This document shows, in pieces, positions 1 to 9,100 of a DNA stretch of 64,000 nt. The notes below the pieces were generated by a model. That model was not told where the DNA came from. It made no database searches and was given only the letters and a program-made list of their open reading frames with translations. The translations under genes and the position numbers were made by a program. The stretch's first letter is position 1. The number at the start of each line of letters is the position of its first letter. Origin of the DNA: Paenibacillus woosongensis (lineage in GTDB: Bacteria; Bacillota; Bacilli; Paenibacillales; Paenibacillaceae); contig NZ_WNZW01000009.1 in NCBI RefSeq assembly GCF_009725165.1, forward strand, positions 1 through 64,000, read 5' to 3'.

Positions 1-303
1 TGTATTCATTTGCTTAATAGGAGTGTCTGGTTCACTACTTATCAGCTTCATAAATTCATCCGAATTGGCTTCATTCCTATATTTTGTTGATAAATTTAAT
101 AATTTAACAAGTTCCAACTGTTCACCAGCATAGTCATTCTCTACAATATAAGGGTTTTGGACATTATTATTTACTTCATTGTGTTCATTATTCTGATTAC
201 TCGAACGTGAAGGGCTAGAGACATTCTGTCCATTAGAACATGCTGTTAGAAGAAATATACATAAGGCCAATAAATTAACCATTTTATAACAATTCATTTT
301 CAT
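1..303 (-). CDS. Putative lipoprotein, C-terminus cut by window edge
   Basis: The reading frame is open from ATG at 303 to the window start with no stop, so only the first 101 residues are visible. The N-terminus is MKMN, then a hydrophobic stretch, then a lipobox ending LLTAC at about residues 18-22, followed by a Ser/Asn-rich linker; this is a standard lipoprotein signal and predicts anchoring on the outer face of the membrane. A strong AGGGGG ribosome site lies just upstream (about 308-315). The remaining residues (LELVKLLNLS, EFMKLISSEPD) match no family I recognise, and no function is assigned. The first ATG was chosen over the third-codon ATG because of spacing to the ribosome site. Confidence 0.75.
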   Translation of the reverse strand, partial: MKMNCYKMVNLLALCIFLLTACSNGQNVSSPSRSSNQNNEHNEVNNNVQNPYIVENDYAGEQLELVKLLNLSTKYRNEANSDEFMKLISSEPDTPIKQMNT

Positions 304-519
304 TAGTAATCCCCCTAAAGACCTCAAGAATTTGGTGTACATAAAATGCTAACATCACACTCTTTTTATCGTAACCATTATATAACATTACTATATCCTT
401 TTTAAGTCATAAATGAGATAAAAACCAAATAAGTCTCTCATCACGAATATGTCAATGCAGCTTACACAGCTATTGAAGAAGTTTTACTCTATCAAGCTAT
501 CAAATTTGCACATGCCAGC

Positions 520-822
520 TTATGTAATGAAAATTGTAGTTATCCTGTTTGCGATAAGCTCCACCCCATGATCGAGATGGATTTCAATGATCATAACCGC
601 TCCCAGCTTGAACCCGTAGGCGAACGCTGCCGTCACTTCCATGCTCTGAATTTGCTGCTCTAAGTCCAACAGTGCCTCAAGCTCGGCAAATTCGTCACTG
701 GACAGCTTCTTCTTCCAGACTTCTATTTTTTCAGACAGTTCTCTGCCCTTTTTGCGATACAGGGGATCTTTGGAAACCAATTGTTCTTCGGGTATGAGAT
801 GACCGTAGTGCTTCGGTCGCGT
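520..822 (-). pseudogene. Truncated DUF6809-like gene (3' part only)
   Basis: This segment encodes a protein nearly identical to residues about 10-90 of the intact DUF6809-like protein at 1560-1865: both share YGHL, PEEQLV, KDP.YRKKGRELSEKIE, LSSDEFAELEALLDL and YGFKLGAVMIIEIHLDHGV. It lacks the first nine or so codons and the ribosome site. At about 818-822 the homology stops and the sequence becomes part of an unrelated gene (823-1198). The C-terminal tail also differs from the intact copy. I read it as the remainder of a second DUF6809 gene after a deletion. An internal start at 780 could still make an 86-residue product, but nothing suggests it is expressed. The DUF6809 name comes from memory of similar Paenibacillus proteins. 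Confidence 0.7.
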
Positions 823-1198
823 TGTACTTTTTCATCTCATTCGAAATCAGCACGCGCTGGTAATCACTCTCCTCGGCCTGATACAACCGGAACTCTCGAT
901 TCTGCACCAGCTCAAACGGCAGATTGTACACATACCGCGTGAACGTGTCCATCGACGTCATGAACTGCTCCGTAATATGGGCGTTCCAGTCCATCTCCTT
1001 CTCTTTGACCACCTCCGCCGAATACGGATAGTAATACAGCACAATGATCATGACCGGAAACAGCAGCACCAGCAAATAGGAAATCAATAGCTTGGTCAGT
1101 AAATTGATCTTGCTCTGATTTCCCCCAGCTTGAATTAACTTCTTAGGACCCACCTTGTTCTGGTTCACCTTGCTTATATTCAGTTCGGTTTTCCCCAA
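823..1198 (-). pseudogene. Truncated membrane-anchored AraC-type regulator (N-terminal fragment)
   Basis: From a TTG start at 1198, preceded by GGAAGGTGAG, the frame encodes about 40 polar residues, a transmembrane helix (LLISYLLVLLFPVMIIVLYY, about residues 37-56) and the start of an extracytoplasmic region (FTRYVYNLPFELVQNREF). This is the usual beginning of the roughly 750-residue membrane-anchored AraC regulators common in Paenibacillus. At about position 823, around residue 126, the gene runs directly into DUF6809-like sequence in the wrong frame, giving a nonsense tail that stops at 731. The sensor and HTH parts are missing, so it cannot work as a regulator. Start and RBS are intact, so a short membrane peptide may still be made. 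Confidence 0.65.
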
Positions 1199-1559
1199 GC
1201 CGATCTCACCTTCCTTTTTGAAGTTCCTGTTAGTAAAGAAAATATAAGAAGAAATTGAAATTTACAACCATTTCTTTGGACTATCTGGGATAGCGGTGGA
1301 TGTAGGCAACAAAGAAGTTTGACAGCGATCTAGCTGCGAGCGACCCGACCGCTATGTGGCCTGTGACCTGCAGCCTCCGATAGTAGCAAATATGGCTTAA
1401 GTCAGCCTTGCCGCTGTGTGACTATATTATAAATGCAGACGTAGAGAGGGGTTAGAGAACATGGAAGGAATTTGGGGGGACTTAAGGGTGAAGAGGTATT
1501 GATTAGGGGAGCTAGGGCTTGATTGTGTCGCCAGGTCGGGTAGGGTTAAGCTGGGCTAC
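1199..1559. other. Gene-less stretch between decayed locus and DUF6809 gene
   Basis: No reading frame with a convincing start and ribosome site was found on either strand. The part next to 1198 carries the ribosome site and presumably the promoter of the truncated regulator. The rest shows no repeat or hairpin I would name. Confidence 0.5.
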
Positions 1560-1865
1560 TCAATATTCATCATCATGTTTAGAGATATTGCCCACCCCAT
1601 GATCCAGGTGAATTTCTATGATCATAACCGCCCCCAGCTTGAAGCCGTAGGTGAACGCCGACGTCATCTCCATGCTCTGGATTTGCTGCTGCAAATCCAA
1701 CAGCGCCTCAAGCTCGGCGAATTCATCGCTGGATAGCTTCAGCTTCCAGGCTTCTATTTTTTCAGACAGTTCCCTGCCCTTCTTGCGATACATGGGGTCT
1801 TTGGGAACCAATTGTTCTTCGGGTACGAGATGACCGTAGTATAGGGATTCGAGTAGGGATTGCAT
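1560..1865 (-). CDS. DUF6809-like small protein
   Basis: A 101-residue protein starting MQSLLESLYYG with ATG at 1865, behind a good AGGAGGC ribosome site. The order of short motifs (SLYYG, PEEQ, YRKKGRELSEKIE, LSSDEFAELEALLDL, FTYGFKLGAVMIIE) matches small uncharacterised proteins found in multiple copies in Paenibacillus, which I recall as DUF6809. It is acidic and helical with no signal peptide or membrane helix, so probably cytoplasmic. Its function is unknown. A partial second copy lies at 520-822. The gene stands alone, transcribed away from the divergent XRE regulator at 2026. The C-terminal tail after HLDHGV is short and not conserved between copies. Confidence 0.75.
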   Translation of the reverse strand: MQSLLESLYYGHLVPEEQLVPKDPMYRKKGRELSEKIEAWKLKLSSDEFAELEALLDLQQQIQSMEMTSAFTYGFKLGAVMIIEIHLDHGVGNISKHDDEY

Positions 1866-1962
1866 GGGGGAGGCCTCCTTTTAGGGCGGGTTCATTAGAC
1901 AATCAAGAATCATATATAAACCCGTTTTACGATACGCATCCACGTACCACTAATGAAATCAT

Positions 1963-1985
1963 TATACGTTACGCTTATGCGTATA
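1963..1985. promoter_or_regulatory. Inverted repeat upstream of XRE regulator, possible operator
   Basis: TATACG (1963-1968) pairs with CGTATA (1980-1985), and inside it TACGC-TTAT-GCGTA (1970-1983) forms a tighter dyad. It lies 41 bp before the start of the Cro/CI-type regulator and between divergent genes, a usual place for an autoregulatory operator. The function is inferred. Confidence 0.4.
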
Positions 1986-2025
1986 GTCAAGTTGGGAATG
2001 ATTCCATTAGGGGTGATTTTAAAAA

Positions 2026-2244
2026 ATGAAGAAGAAAGTTGTCATAAAAATAGGAGAACTCACCAAAAAACATAATATTTCCTTACGAGAATTATCCAGG
2101 CTATCTGATGTCAGGCACGCTGCACTAAGTGAACTGTCGAACGGTAAACGAGAAAGCATCAGCTTTAGTCACATTGAAAGAATCGCGGAGGCGCTAAATA
2201 TTAGTGATATTCGGGAGATTATTGAGTTGGTAGAGGAGGAATAA
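2026..2244 (+). CDS. Cro/CI (XRE) family transcriptional regulator
   Basis: A 72-residue protein that is almost entirely one helix-turn-helix domain of the Cro/CI type. LRELSRLSDV (about residues 20-29) is the first helix and turn, HAALSELSNGKRE (31-43) holds the recognition helix, and SFSHIERIAEALNI is the typical fourth helix. No effector domain follows. It should bind DNA as a dimer and may control itself through the dyad at 1963-1985. It is a candidate local regulator of the adjacent defence genes, but those lie on the opposite strand beyond a terminator, so this is not shown. A Rho-independent terminator follows 3 bp after the stop. Confidence 0.85.
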   Translation: MKKKVVIKIGELTKKHNISLRELSRLSDVRHAALSELSNGKRESISFSHIERIAEALNISDIREIIELVEEE

Positions 2245-2246
2245 AT

Positions 2247-2270
2247 AAACCACCCGAGAAGGGTGGTTTT
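2247..2270 (+). terminator. Rho-independent terminator
   Basis: AAACCACCC (2247-2255), loop GAGAA, GGGTGGTTT (2261-2269), then T. The nine-pair stem directly follows the regulator stop. The A-run on the left also allows it to act for the convergent ABC ATPase gene. Confidence 0.85.
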
Positions 2271-2309
2271 ATATGAAAAGATACAACTGTTTAGGAAGTA
2301 GGTTAAGAT

Positions 2310-4244
2310 TTATTTGATTTCATTTGCATCCTCATCTATTAAGCCGTGTTTCCCATTATAAAAGGTATATTTTGTATAAAGTCTATCGAATTTCTGAGGA
2401 GGGGTATTTTCGACAAGTATAATTTGATGGTTAGCACCCAACTCAATTAATATTTTATAAAACTCTTCATAGACTTCAGGATCTTTTATACTGTCCTTAT
2501 GACTAAGAGAATCTTCTAGCTTGCTATGCTCGTTTTCATCCTTCTTCAATGTCCCTACATACTTACTTATCGAGTCTAACATTAACAATCCAGGATGTCC
2601 TTCTGCATAACCTGCTTCCTTACTATTAAGTATAGCACCTAAAAAAGAAAGCTGCATGCTTTCTAATAAACCTCCACTTTCATGAGCGTAGACACTAGCT
2701 CCGTTATAATACGGTATATATTCATCTCTATTGATAAAGGTACCGTCCAATAACTCATATTTTAATCTACTCATGTATTTTTTATATTCACTATCGAGAA
2801 AATTCAAAATCTTGTCCTTCTCCCCTCCTTTCACTTGTAAGGCTGCTAGTTTTTCCTTTAATTTATCTTCTTGAATTTCTAATGTTTTAATATAATTTTC
2901 TTTTTCCTCAATTTTATTATACATTCTTATACTTTCTTTAAGAACTTCTTGATCCTTAGTTAACCTATTTATAATGCTGTTTATAGTTTCAATTTGAGAA
3001 AGAAAAGGTACATCTGTCTTTTTACTAAATACTCGAATTGCTTCATCAAAAATTTCACGTTTTTGATTTAATTCTGATATTTCTTTATTTATTTCTACTA
3101 ATTTCTTTTTTTCTGTGTCTATTAGTCCTGATACTAAAGTTATCTTGCTATTAATCTCTTTTTTTACTTTTAGCAACATTTGCTCAGTCTCATTACCTTT
3201 GCTTTCATCGTTATGATTGTGTTTTATTTCAGAATTACACAAAGGACATTCAAGTGTTTGATCAAAAATCACTAATTTATAGTTAATGTTTAAGGTTTCT
3301 TCAACTTCCGAAAGTTCTACTCCATACTCTTCTAATAATAAATTTTTAGAGGCAATGGATAAATTCAACAATTTTTCTTCTTTTCTAAGACTAAATATTT
3401 CATTAGAAATATTCTCTAAGTCACTTTTCAACTTGATATACAACTGATTTTCTTTATTTTCATTAGATTTACTATTCAATATAACATTATCTTTTTCTTT
3501 TCTTTTTTCCTCTATTTCTCTACTAATTTTTTCTATGGTTAGATGTAATTTAAAGGGATCCTCTGCATCTCTATCTTTCAGGTAAGATTTTAAACCTATA
3601 AGTTCTTTTTTAGTTTCCGATATTTTATTTTGAACCTCAACTAACTTTTCGCTTAAAGTGTCTTTATCAACATCAATCAAGTTAAACATCATTTTAAAAG
3701 CATGGAGATTTTTATTTGCCTTAAATACATTACTTTTCTCTAAAAAATTTCCTGTCCCTAAATCATGTTGGTGTATATATACATATCTAAATATATCTCT
3801 AAATGATACTGTATCTATTTCCTTTTCCGTACTATGCTGCTTATGCCTGATTAATTTGTACTCATTTACACCTAACTTTTGCATTAAAAATTGCATAGCT
3901 TCTTTTATATCTAAAATCTTTGGTGTATATTCATCTAAAGCTATAAATTGACAAAAATATATATTTATCTTATCAAACTTCTTTTTTAAAGCTCTATTAA
4001 ATGTCATTATCTCGTCATTAATAGATAATTCAACAAAAACCTCATCGCAGTAATTATCCAACTCTGTCTGAACACTTAAATCTATTTTGCTTCTTTTCCC
4101 AAGGCAGTAATCAATAAGGCTTAGAATTAAAGATTTTCCTGATGTTTTCTCACCACTAATAATTGTTAAACCTTCATTAAACTCGATTGTTCGTCTATAC
4201 GATATTCCTTGTATAATAAGTTTTTTTATTACTATACGATTCAA
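2310..4244 (-). CDS. Rad50/SMC-like ABC ATPase of an ABC-three-component system
   Basis: The 644-residue protein has Walker A GEKTSGKS at residues 31-38, a long coiled coil from about 195 to 480, a CPLC motif in its middle (333-336) resembling a zinc hook, an ABC-signature-like SGG at 523-525, and Walker B LLMLDS at 553-558. This is the layout of a short Rad50/SMC ATPase, as in the ATPase subunit of ABC-3C conflict systems. The start is TTG at 4244 behind AAGGAGGGG; it overlaps the stop of the preceding gene by 3 nt, so translation is probably coupled. It is last in the order SIR2, middle component, ATPase. Base composition is very AT-rich. By family analogy it should sense DNA or phage complexes and license the SIR2 effector. 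Confidence 0.75.
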   Translation of the reverse strand: MNRIVIKKLIIQGISYRRTIEFNEGLTIISGEKTSGKSLILSLIDYCLGKRSKIDLSVQTELDNYCDEVFVELSINDEIMTFNRALKKKFDKINIYFCQFIALDEYTPKILDIKEAMQFLMQKLGVNEYKLIRHKQHSTEKEIDTVSFRDIFRYVYIHQHDLGTGNFLEKSNVFKANKNLHAFKMMFNLIDVDKDTLSEKLVEVQNKISETKKELIGLKSYLKDRDAEDPFKLHLTIEKISREIEEKRKEKDNVILNSKSNENKENQLYIKLKSDLENISNEIFSLRKEEKLLNLSIASKNLLLEEYGVELSEVEETLNINYKLVIFDQTLECPLCNSEIKHNHNDESKGNETEQMLLKVKKEINSKITLVSGLIDTEKKKLVEINKEISELNQKREIFDEAIRVFSKKTDVPFLSQIETINSIINRLTKDQEVLKESIRMYNKIEEKENYIKTLEIQEDKLKEKLAALQVKGGEKDKILNFLDSEYKKYMSRLKYELLDGTFINRDEYIPYYNGASVYAHESGGLLESMQLSFLGAILNSKEAGYAEGHPGLLMLDSISKYVGTLKKDENEHSKLEDSLSHKDSIKDPEVYEEFYKILIELGANHQIILVENTPPQKFDRLYTKYTFYNGKHGLIDEDANEIK

Positions 4245-4717
4245 AGTTTCCCCTCCTTTAATTTCTTTGAATTTTCACTAGTGAATTTCACCAATTCAAA
4301 TGTCTCTAAGTACTTTTCTTGGAGCTCTATAAAAAATTCTGATTTGTTTTCTTCAAAAAATCCCCTACCTTTTATTGTTATTTTAAATTTAATATCCTCA
4401 GGTTTAGTAAAAACATTCGCATTCAATTCCAACAATCCTAATTTTTCCATACTGATCAAAAGTGGCTTGAATCTTGCCTGAAATCTAAAATATAAATTAG
4501 GGGACGTAATACAATCGTTACCACCAAATATTCCAATTAAGTTATAATTAACAAGTGCAAAGTAAAACAAAATTTCAGAAGCTTTTATATATCTTTGTCT
4601 TTTAACTGATAATGCGTATATTAAACAAAGTATTTTCATAATATCTAACTTATCGTTCTCAAATAATAATTCTATTGATGATGGGACAGATGAATATTGA
4701 GATTTATCGATTAGCAT
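4241..4717 (-). CDS. Small middle component of the ABC-three-component system
   Basis: A 158-residue protein with no signal or membrane helix. It is predominantly helical in its first 60 residues, with a C-terminal part (LLISMEKLGLLELN, KFKITIKGRGFFEEN) that looks like a winged-helix wing and strand pattern. It starts ATG at 4717 after GGGGGGAG, overlapping the SIR2 gene by 7 nt, and its end overlaps the ATPase start. Being small, poorly conserved, and wedged between an effector and a Rad50-like ATPase is what defines middle components of ABC-3C systems, where they link the effector to the ATPase. The assignment rests on position and size rather than on a motif. Confidence 0.6.
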   Translation of the reverse strand: MLIDKSQYSSVPSSIELLFENDKLDIMKILCLIYALSVKRQRYIKASEILFYFALVNYNLIGIFGGNDCITSPNLYFRFQARFKPLLISMEKLGLLELNANVFTKPEDIKFKITIKGRGFFEENKSEFFIELQEKYLETFELVKFTSENSKKLKEGKL

Positions 4718-6006
4718 CTATTCTCCCCCCACCATACCTTCATTTTTTCATCATCAGCTAAAATGTGAATTAATCCCCTAGTCTCATCTTCATCGGCTAA
4801 ATTATTATTAAGTAATTGTTTTATTCTACCATAATCTAAATTTTCTAGACTCGAATGAACAATGGTCAAAAATTCTTCACTATTCCCATGTTTTTTGTAA
4901 GTATCTACATATCTTTCTTTGTATTTAATAAACACCTTTCCTAACATGGCATCTATAATATTTAATGGTATTCCTGCTTTCTTTAATTCTCGAATATATT
5001 CTTCCGACGCAACATAGAATGCTGAACTAAGCTCAATCAGGGATTGATCAATATTTTCAATCTCTAGCTTTTTATAAAATAAGTTATTAGCCATATTCTT
5101 ATTAAAATCATCGATTCCTGCACCCACAACAATCGAGTTGCCTAGTGTTTGATTTTCTTGACTTTGTGGATTATTCAAGTTGGTCTGTTTATGTCGATTC
5201 AATTGTTCTAATATTTTCCTAATCTCGATTGCATGCGTAGATTCCGAAGTTTTATATGGTATCGTAAGTAAACCATACTCTTCTCGGAGCTCCTTTATTT
5301 TTTCTTGTGTGGGATCAGCTAGAATTATATAGTGTTTAGACATAAAAAATTGTCTATGCTCTCTTATTAATGTTCTTATAAATTGATCATCAAATGAAAA
5401 ACCCATAAAAAGTAGTTTTTTTGATCCTGTTATTAATTGCAATAAACTTTCATATTTTTTATCATTATAGAGAGTTCTATAACTATCTCTACTAATGACT
5501 ATTGTTCCATAGTTGGAAGTCGTGCCATGAAGTTGAAGTACTCTTCTTTCATCAAATAGATTTTGAATATTAAATTGTATATCTTTCAGTAATATGGGGT
5601 TCAATTTGCATTTAAGATACTCCTGTAAAATATTTTCATAATTAGTTGTTAAATAAAGATTAAAGTCCATTTTTTGTAAGTCAAAATAATTATGTAATAA
5701 TTCATTTTCGATCATTTCTATTCTAGTATTGATGGTATTTGCAATATGCTCTTGAATATCCTCTTCTTGTACTGTTGTGTAATTCTTCAAGGTATCAATC
5801 GCCTGCCAGTAATCATATCTCTGTAAGTCTTTCTCAACTGCTAACTTTACAAAGTCCAGATCATCTACAGCGTACTTGTCGGCTATGGATCTAATTAAGT
5901 TACTCCAATCGGGAACATTAAATGGAATAGATAAACCCGCTCCAATAAACGGAACAATTTTATTGTCGGAATAATCCTTGCATAAATCTTCTAAATGTAC
6001 ACTCAT
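4711..6006 (-). CDS. SIR2-domain NADase effector of the ABC-three-component system
   Basis: A 431-residue protein. The first 260 residues are a SIR2/TIR-SIR2-type NAD-binding fold: GAGLS at 22-26, TTNYE at 120-124 with Asn122, catalytic-type HG at 160-161, and GFSFDD at 202-207. These are the features of SIR2 NADases in phage defence rather than of deacetylases, since no zinc-binding Cys set is seen. A Gln/Asn-rich linker (about 270-290) leads to a helical C-terminal domain of about 130 residues that may dock to the middle component. ATG at 6006 follows AGGAG. It is the first gene of the operon. Likely action: NAD+ depletion causing abortive infection when the ABC ATPase signals. Confidence 0.8.
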   Translation of the reverse strand: MSVHLEDLCKDYSDNKIVPFIGAGLSIPFNVPDWSNLIRSIADKYAVDDLDFVKLAVEKDLQRYDYWQAIDTLKNYTTVQEEDIQEHIANTINTRIEMIENELLHNYFDLQKMDFNLYLTTNYENILQEYLKCKLNPILLKDIQFNIQNLFDERRVLQLHGTTSNYGTIVISRDSYRTLYNDKKYESLLQLITGSKKLLFMGFSFDDQFIRTLIREHRQFFMSKHYIILADPTQEKIKELREEYGLLTIPYKTSESTHAIEIRKILEQLNRHKQTNLNNPQSQENQTLGNSIVVGAGIDDFNKNMANNLFYKKLEIENIDQSLIELSSAFYVASEEYIRELKKAGIPLNIIDAMLGKVFIKYKERYVDTYKKHGNSEEFLTIVHSSLENLDYGRIKQLLNNNLADEDETRGLIHILADDEKMKVWWGENRC

Positions 6007-6195
6007 TAGTAACTCCTCTTTCTAATTTCTAATGGTTATCCCTATACTTATTGTTTAATAATACCAAATGGCTTTAGAAGCTTCCAGTACATATGACCTA
6101 TTCTCAGTAGCACAAGACACTAGTTGATTGTGACCATATATCCAGGCATCTATTAGTTCTGTAATACATTGCTACAGAAAGGTTTTTTTGACCAC

Positions 6196-9100
6196 CTAAC
6201 CCGAAATCCTCTGCACCAATTTCCTCTTATCCAAATCTTCCCTGATCTTCCCAATCATCGCTCCAACATCCGGGCCGCGATAGACCAAAGACGTCTCATA
6301 ATAACACCACTGATGAGATGGGTTCCTCCTGGCAGATAGCCAATTGAAGGAGCCTTCAATCAAGACATTGGTATCCACCCACAACGCCTTACTATGGACT
6401 CTGTCGGTCAGATGTAGCTGTACCCCGTGTTCCTGCAAAATCTGTTTGGCTTTTACATAAGTATACTTAAGCTCACTCTTATTGTAGTTTAATGCTTCGT
6501 TTGTATATACCGACACCGTGATGCCACGCTGCACAGCTTCATCAAACAACGGCTGAAGCTGATCAGCTTCAATAGCGACTGACGATAGGTACGGGGAGAC
6601 AATATGAACCTCTTGGTTAGCCGATTGAATGCAATCCCGAAGAAGTTGTTGGTGAGCCTCTAGTTCATGAATATGCTCGACGGGTGCACCGTAACGGGTG
6701 TTAAAGTAGTCCCCCAAATCAATGTTCTTGATTTCATTTTCCTCTTTGGCAAATAAATACTTAGCAAGCAAGCCTGATGGTGTCGGACTAGCAGGAGAGA
6801 ACACTCTCATATCGCCAAACACAAGAAAGCTGTCCCTCGCTCTGGATACAGCCACGTTCAACATCGAAACCCCTTGGTCGAAGAAGTACCCTGAAGAGTG
6901 GTTACTGTCGTACACCGGAGAAAATAAGACGATCGGGCGTTCATCTCCCTGTAATGTATGTACCGTACCCGCTTTTACTCCTTTCAATCCTGCACGTTTT
7001 AACTTATTTAGGAGTAACCATTTCTGAGAAGAAAACGGAGTTACAATGGCAACAATGTCCTCGATCCGAGTTAGCCCCTCTGACGAGTAGTATTCCAAAA
7101 GCTTATCCTTATTTCGGTCAATCCAACTGACAATCACTTCCGCTTCGAGTTTATTCTCTAGGCTGCCTCCTCGTTTCCGTGAAGTACCCGGAATATGAGC
7201 GTATCCCATATGCGGTAGTAAGTAATCTTTGATCGATTTCCGCTTAGGTTCCAGTTTCCCGTGATAAGCCAGTTCATTGCAGTAGGCAATAATTTCAGGT
7301 ACGCACCTACGATGCTCTGTTAACAAAAATCCTCCATCCGACTCCGAAATAGTATATTTAGTGTGTCTTCTGGCAATTTCCATGACGGAGCCGCAAGACG
7401 CCGGGATCCCTGTAATTCTTAGTTCATCATAAGCGTCGGGGTCTGTCTGCAATCCATATCGTTGTAAATTGCCCATATCCACCGTAATAGGGATGCTCCA
7501 AACGGGCTGTATTTGCAAAGTATCTCCGACAATAATCGCCTTCTTGGCTAAGGCAAAGGAAGCCCCAGCAACTTCAGGTACAACTTGCCCAGCTTCATCA
7601 ATAATCAGCATATCAATATACTCATACATGGGATGCAGCCTCGCTTGATATGCACTAAAAAAAGTAGGTAACATATATAAGGTTGTGACAAAACAAGGCG
7701 TTAACTTGGCCAATCTCCTCCACAGTAGTGCGCGCCCTTTCTTTCCATTTTTCCGATTATAGCTCGGATCCGATAGCATTCTTTCCGTTTCTAACAACCA
7801 TTGACCTTCCCAATAATGAACGGCGAGCTTAAACGCCTCATAACGGCTCGTTCGATCCAAATACTCCAAATAGGTCTCTTCTCCTTGTATCGAAAGGGTA
7901 GATGCGACCTCTTCCCATTTATTCTGCGCTGTTACATATTCCTCATATTCCTTCTTCACTTCCGACAACTGCGCTTCTGCCTGCTCCCTCTTTCCTCTCA
8001 ACCTGTTGCGGCTGTCTGCGAACCACATATCAATTTGCTCCTCTTGGGGCATATCGGGTAGTTGGTTAAGGGAACAAAAGAGTAAGTTCCTTAATTGCTT
8101 CTTGCGAATAGCTATATTTTTGACAACGGGAATTTTAAGCAGCAAAGGGATCCACCAGGGTTCTTCCAAAAGAAACTTCTTCCACTCGACCCGTGTCTTC
8201 TCTAGTTCAGCCAATTCCTCTATTGCTCGATTTACATGTTCCGTTCGTTCTTGAATCACATTTTGAATACCTTCGGGATACTTGGCCTTAATAGAAACTT
8301 CCAATTCTTGATACTTAACATGGGTGTTTACAATATCTTGAATTTCTTGTGATACTTTAACAAGACTACCGTGCAACAAGTCGATTGCATCATCGACGGT
8401 AACGATATCCGCTGCAAAATATTGAGAACATTTTTCCAAATAGTACTGGGAGGCTTGAGCTAGGAATTCCGTCGTTTCAATGTGCTCAAAGTAACCCCGA
8501 AATCCGCCTTGTCCAGTCATTACGGTTAACCAGTCTTCATCTTCGTGTTCGTCTTTGAAGGAAGATCTCAAATAAGATCCGTAGCTCGTAATATCGGGAA
8601 TCCATCGACCGGAAAGGGGATTCTCCCCCACTTCATTCACTTTTCCAAAGCTTCCAATAACATTAGTAACCGCATTGTTATTTGTAGAAGTCACGACAAT
8701 GACTGGCGGCTCCATTTTATGAATTGCATGGTGAACAACAGAAGTGGCGACAACACTTTGTAACAATGTCGTTTTTCCTGTCCCCGGCGGGCCATTGACC
8801 GCTATCAAATCCCCATCGTTTAGCAGCGTTGCATGATGCATAGCCTGTCGCTGCGAGTTGGAAAGGTAGAACTGATTACTCATCTGCCCATAGTGACCAA
8901 TAGAAAGCTTCTCGGAATCTATCTCCTTCAATGCAGGTAACGGAGGTTGACTTTCTATGCTTGCAAACGTTAGCTGCAAAGGCGATTGGACTTGGTCTAT
9001 CTCGATATTGCCGTAAAGATCCTGTATGGCTCTCGAAGTTCCAGTGACAAGATCATTGATGAAAAGATAACTTTCATCAGATAAACGATACTGTTCATGT

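Noticed and set aside
420-560. Plus-strand stretch reading HEYVNAAYTAIEEVLLYQAIKF
   Set aside because: Protein-like for about 35 codons but no start, and it overlaps the DUF6809 fragment; kept only as a note.
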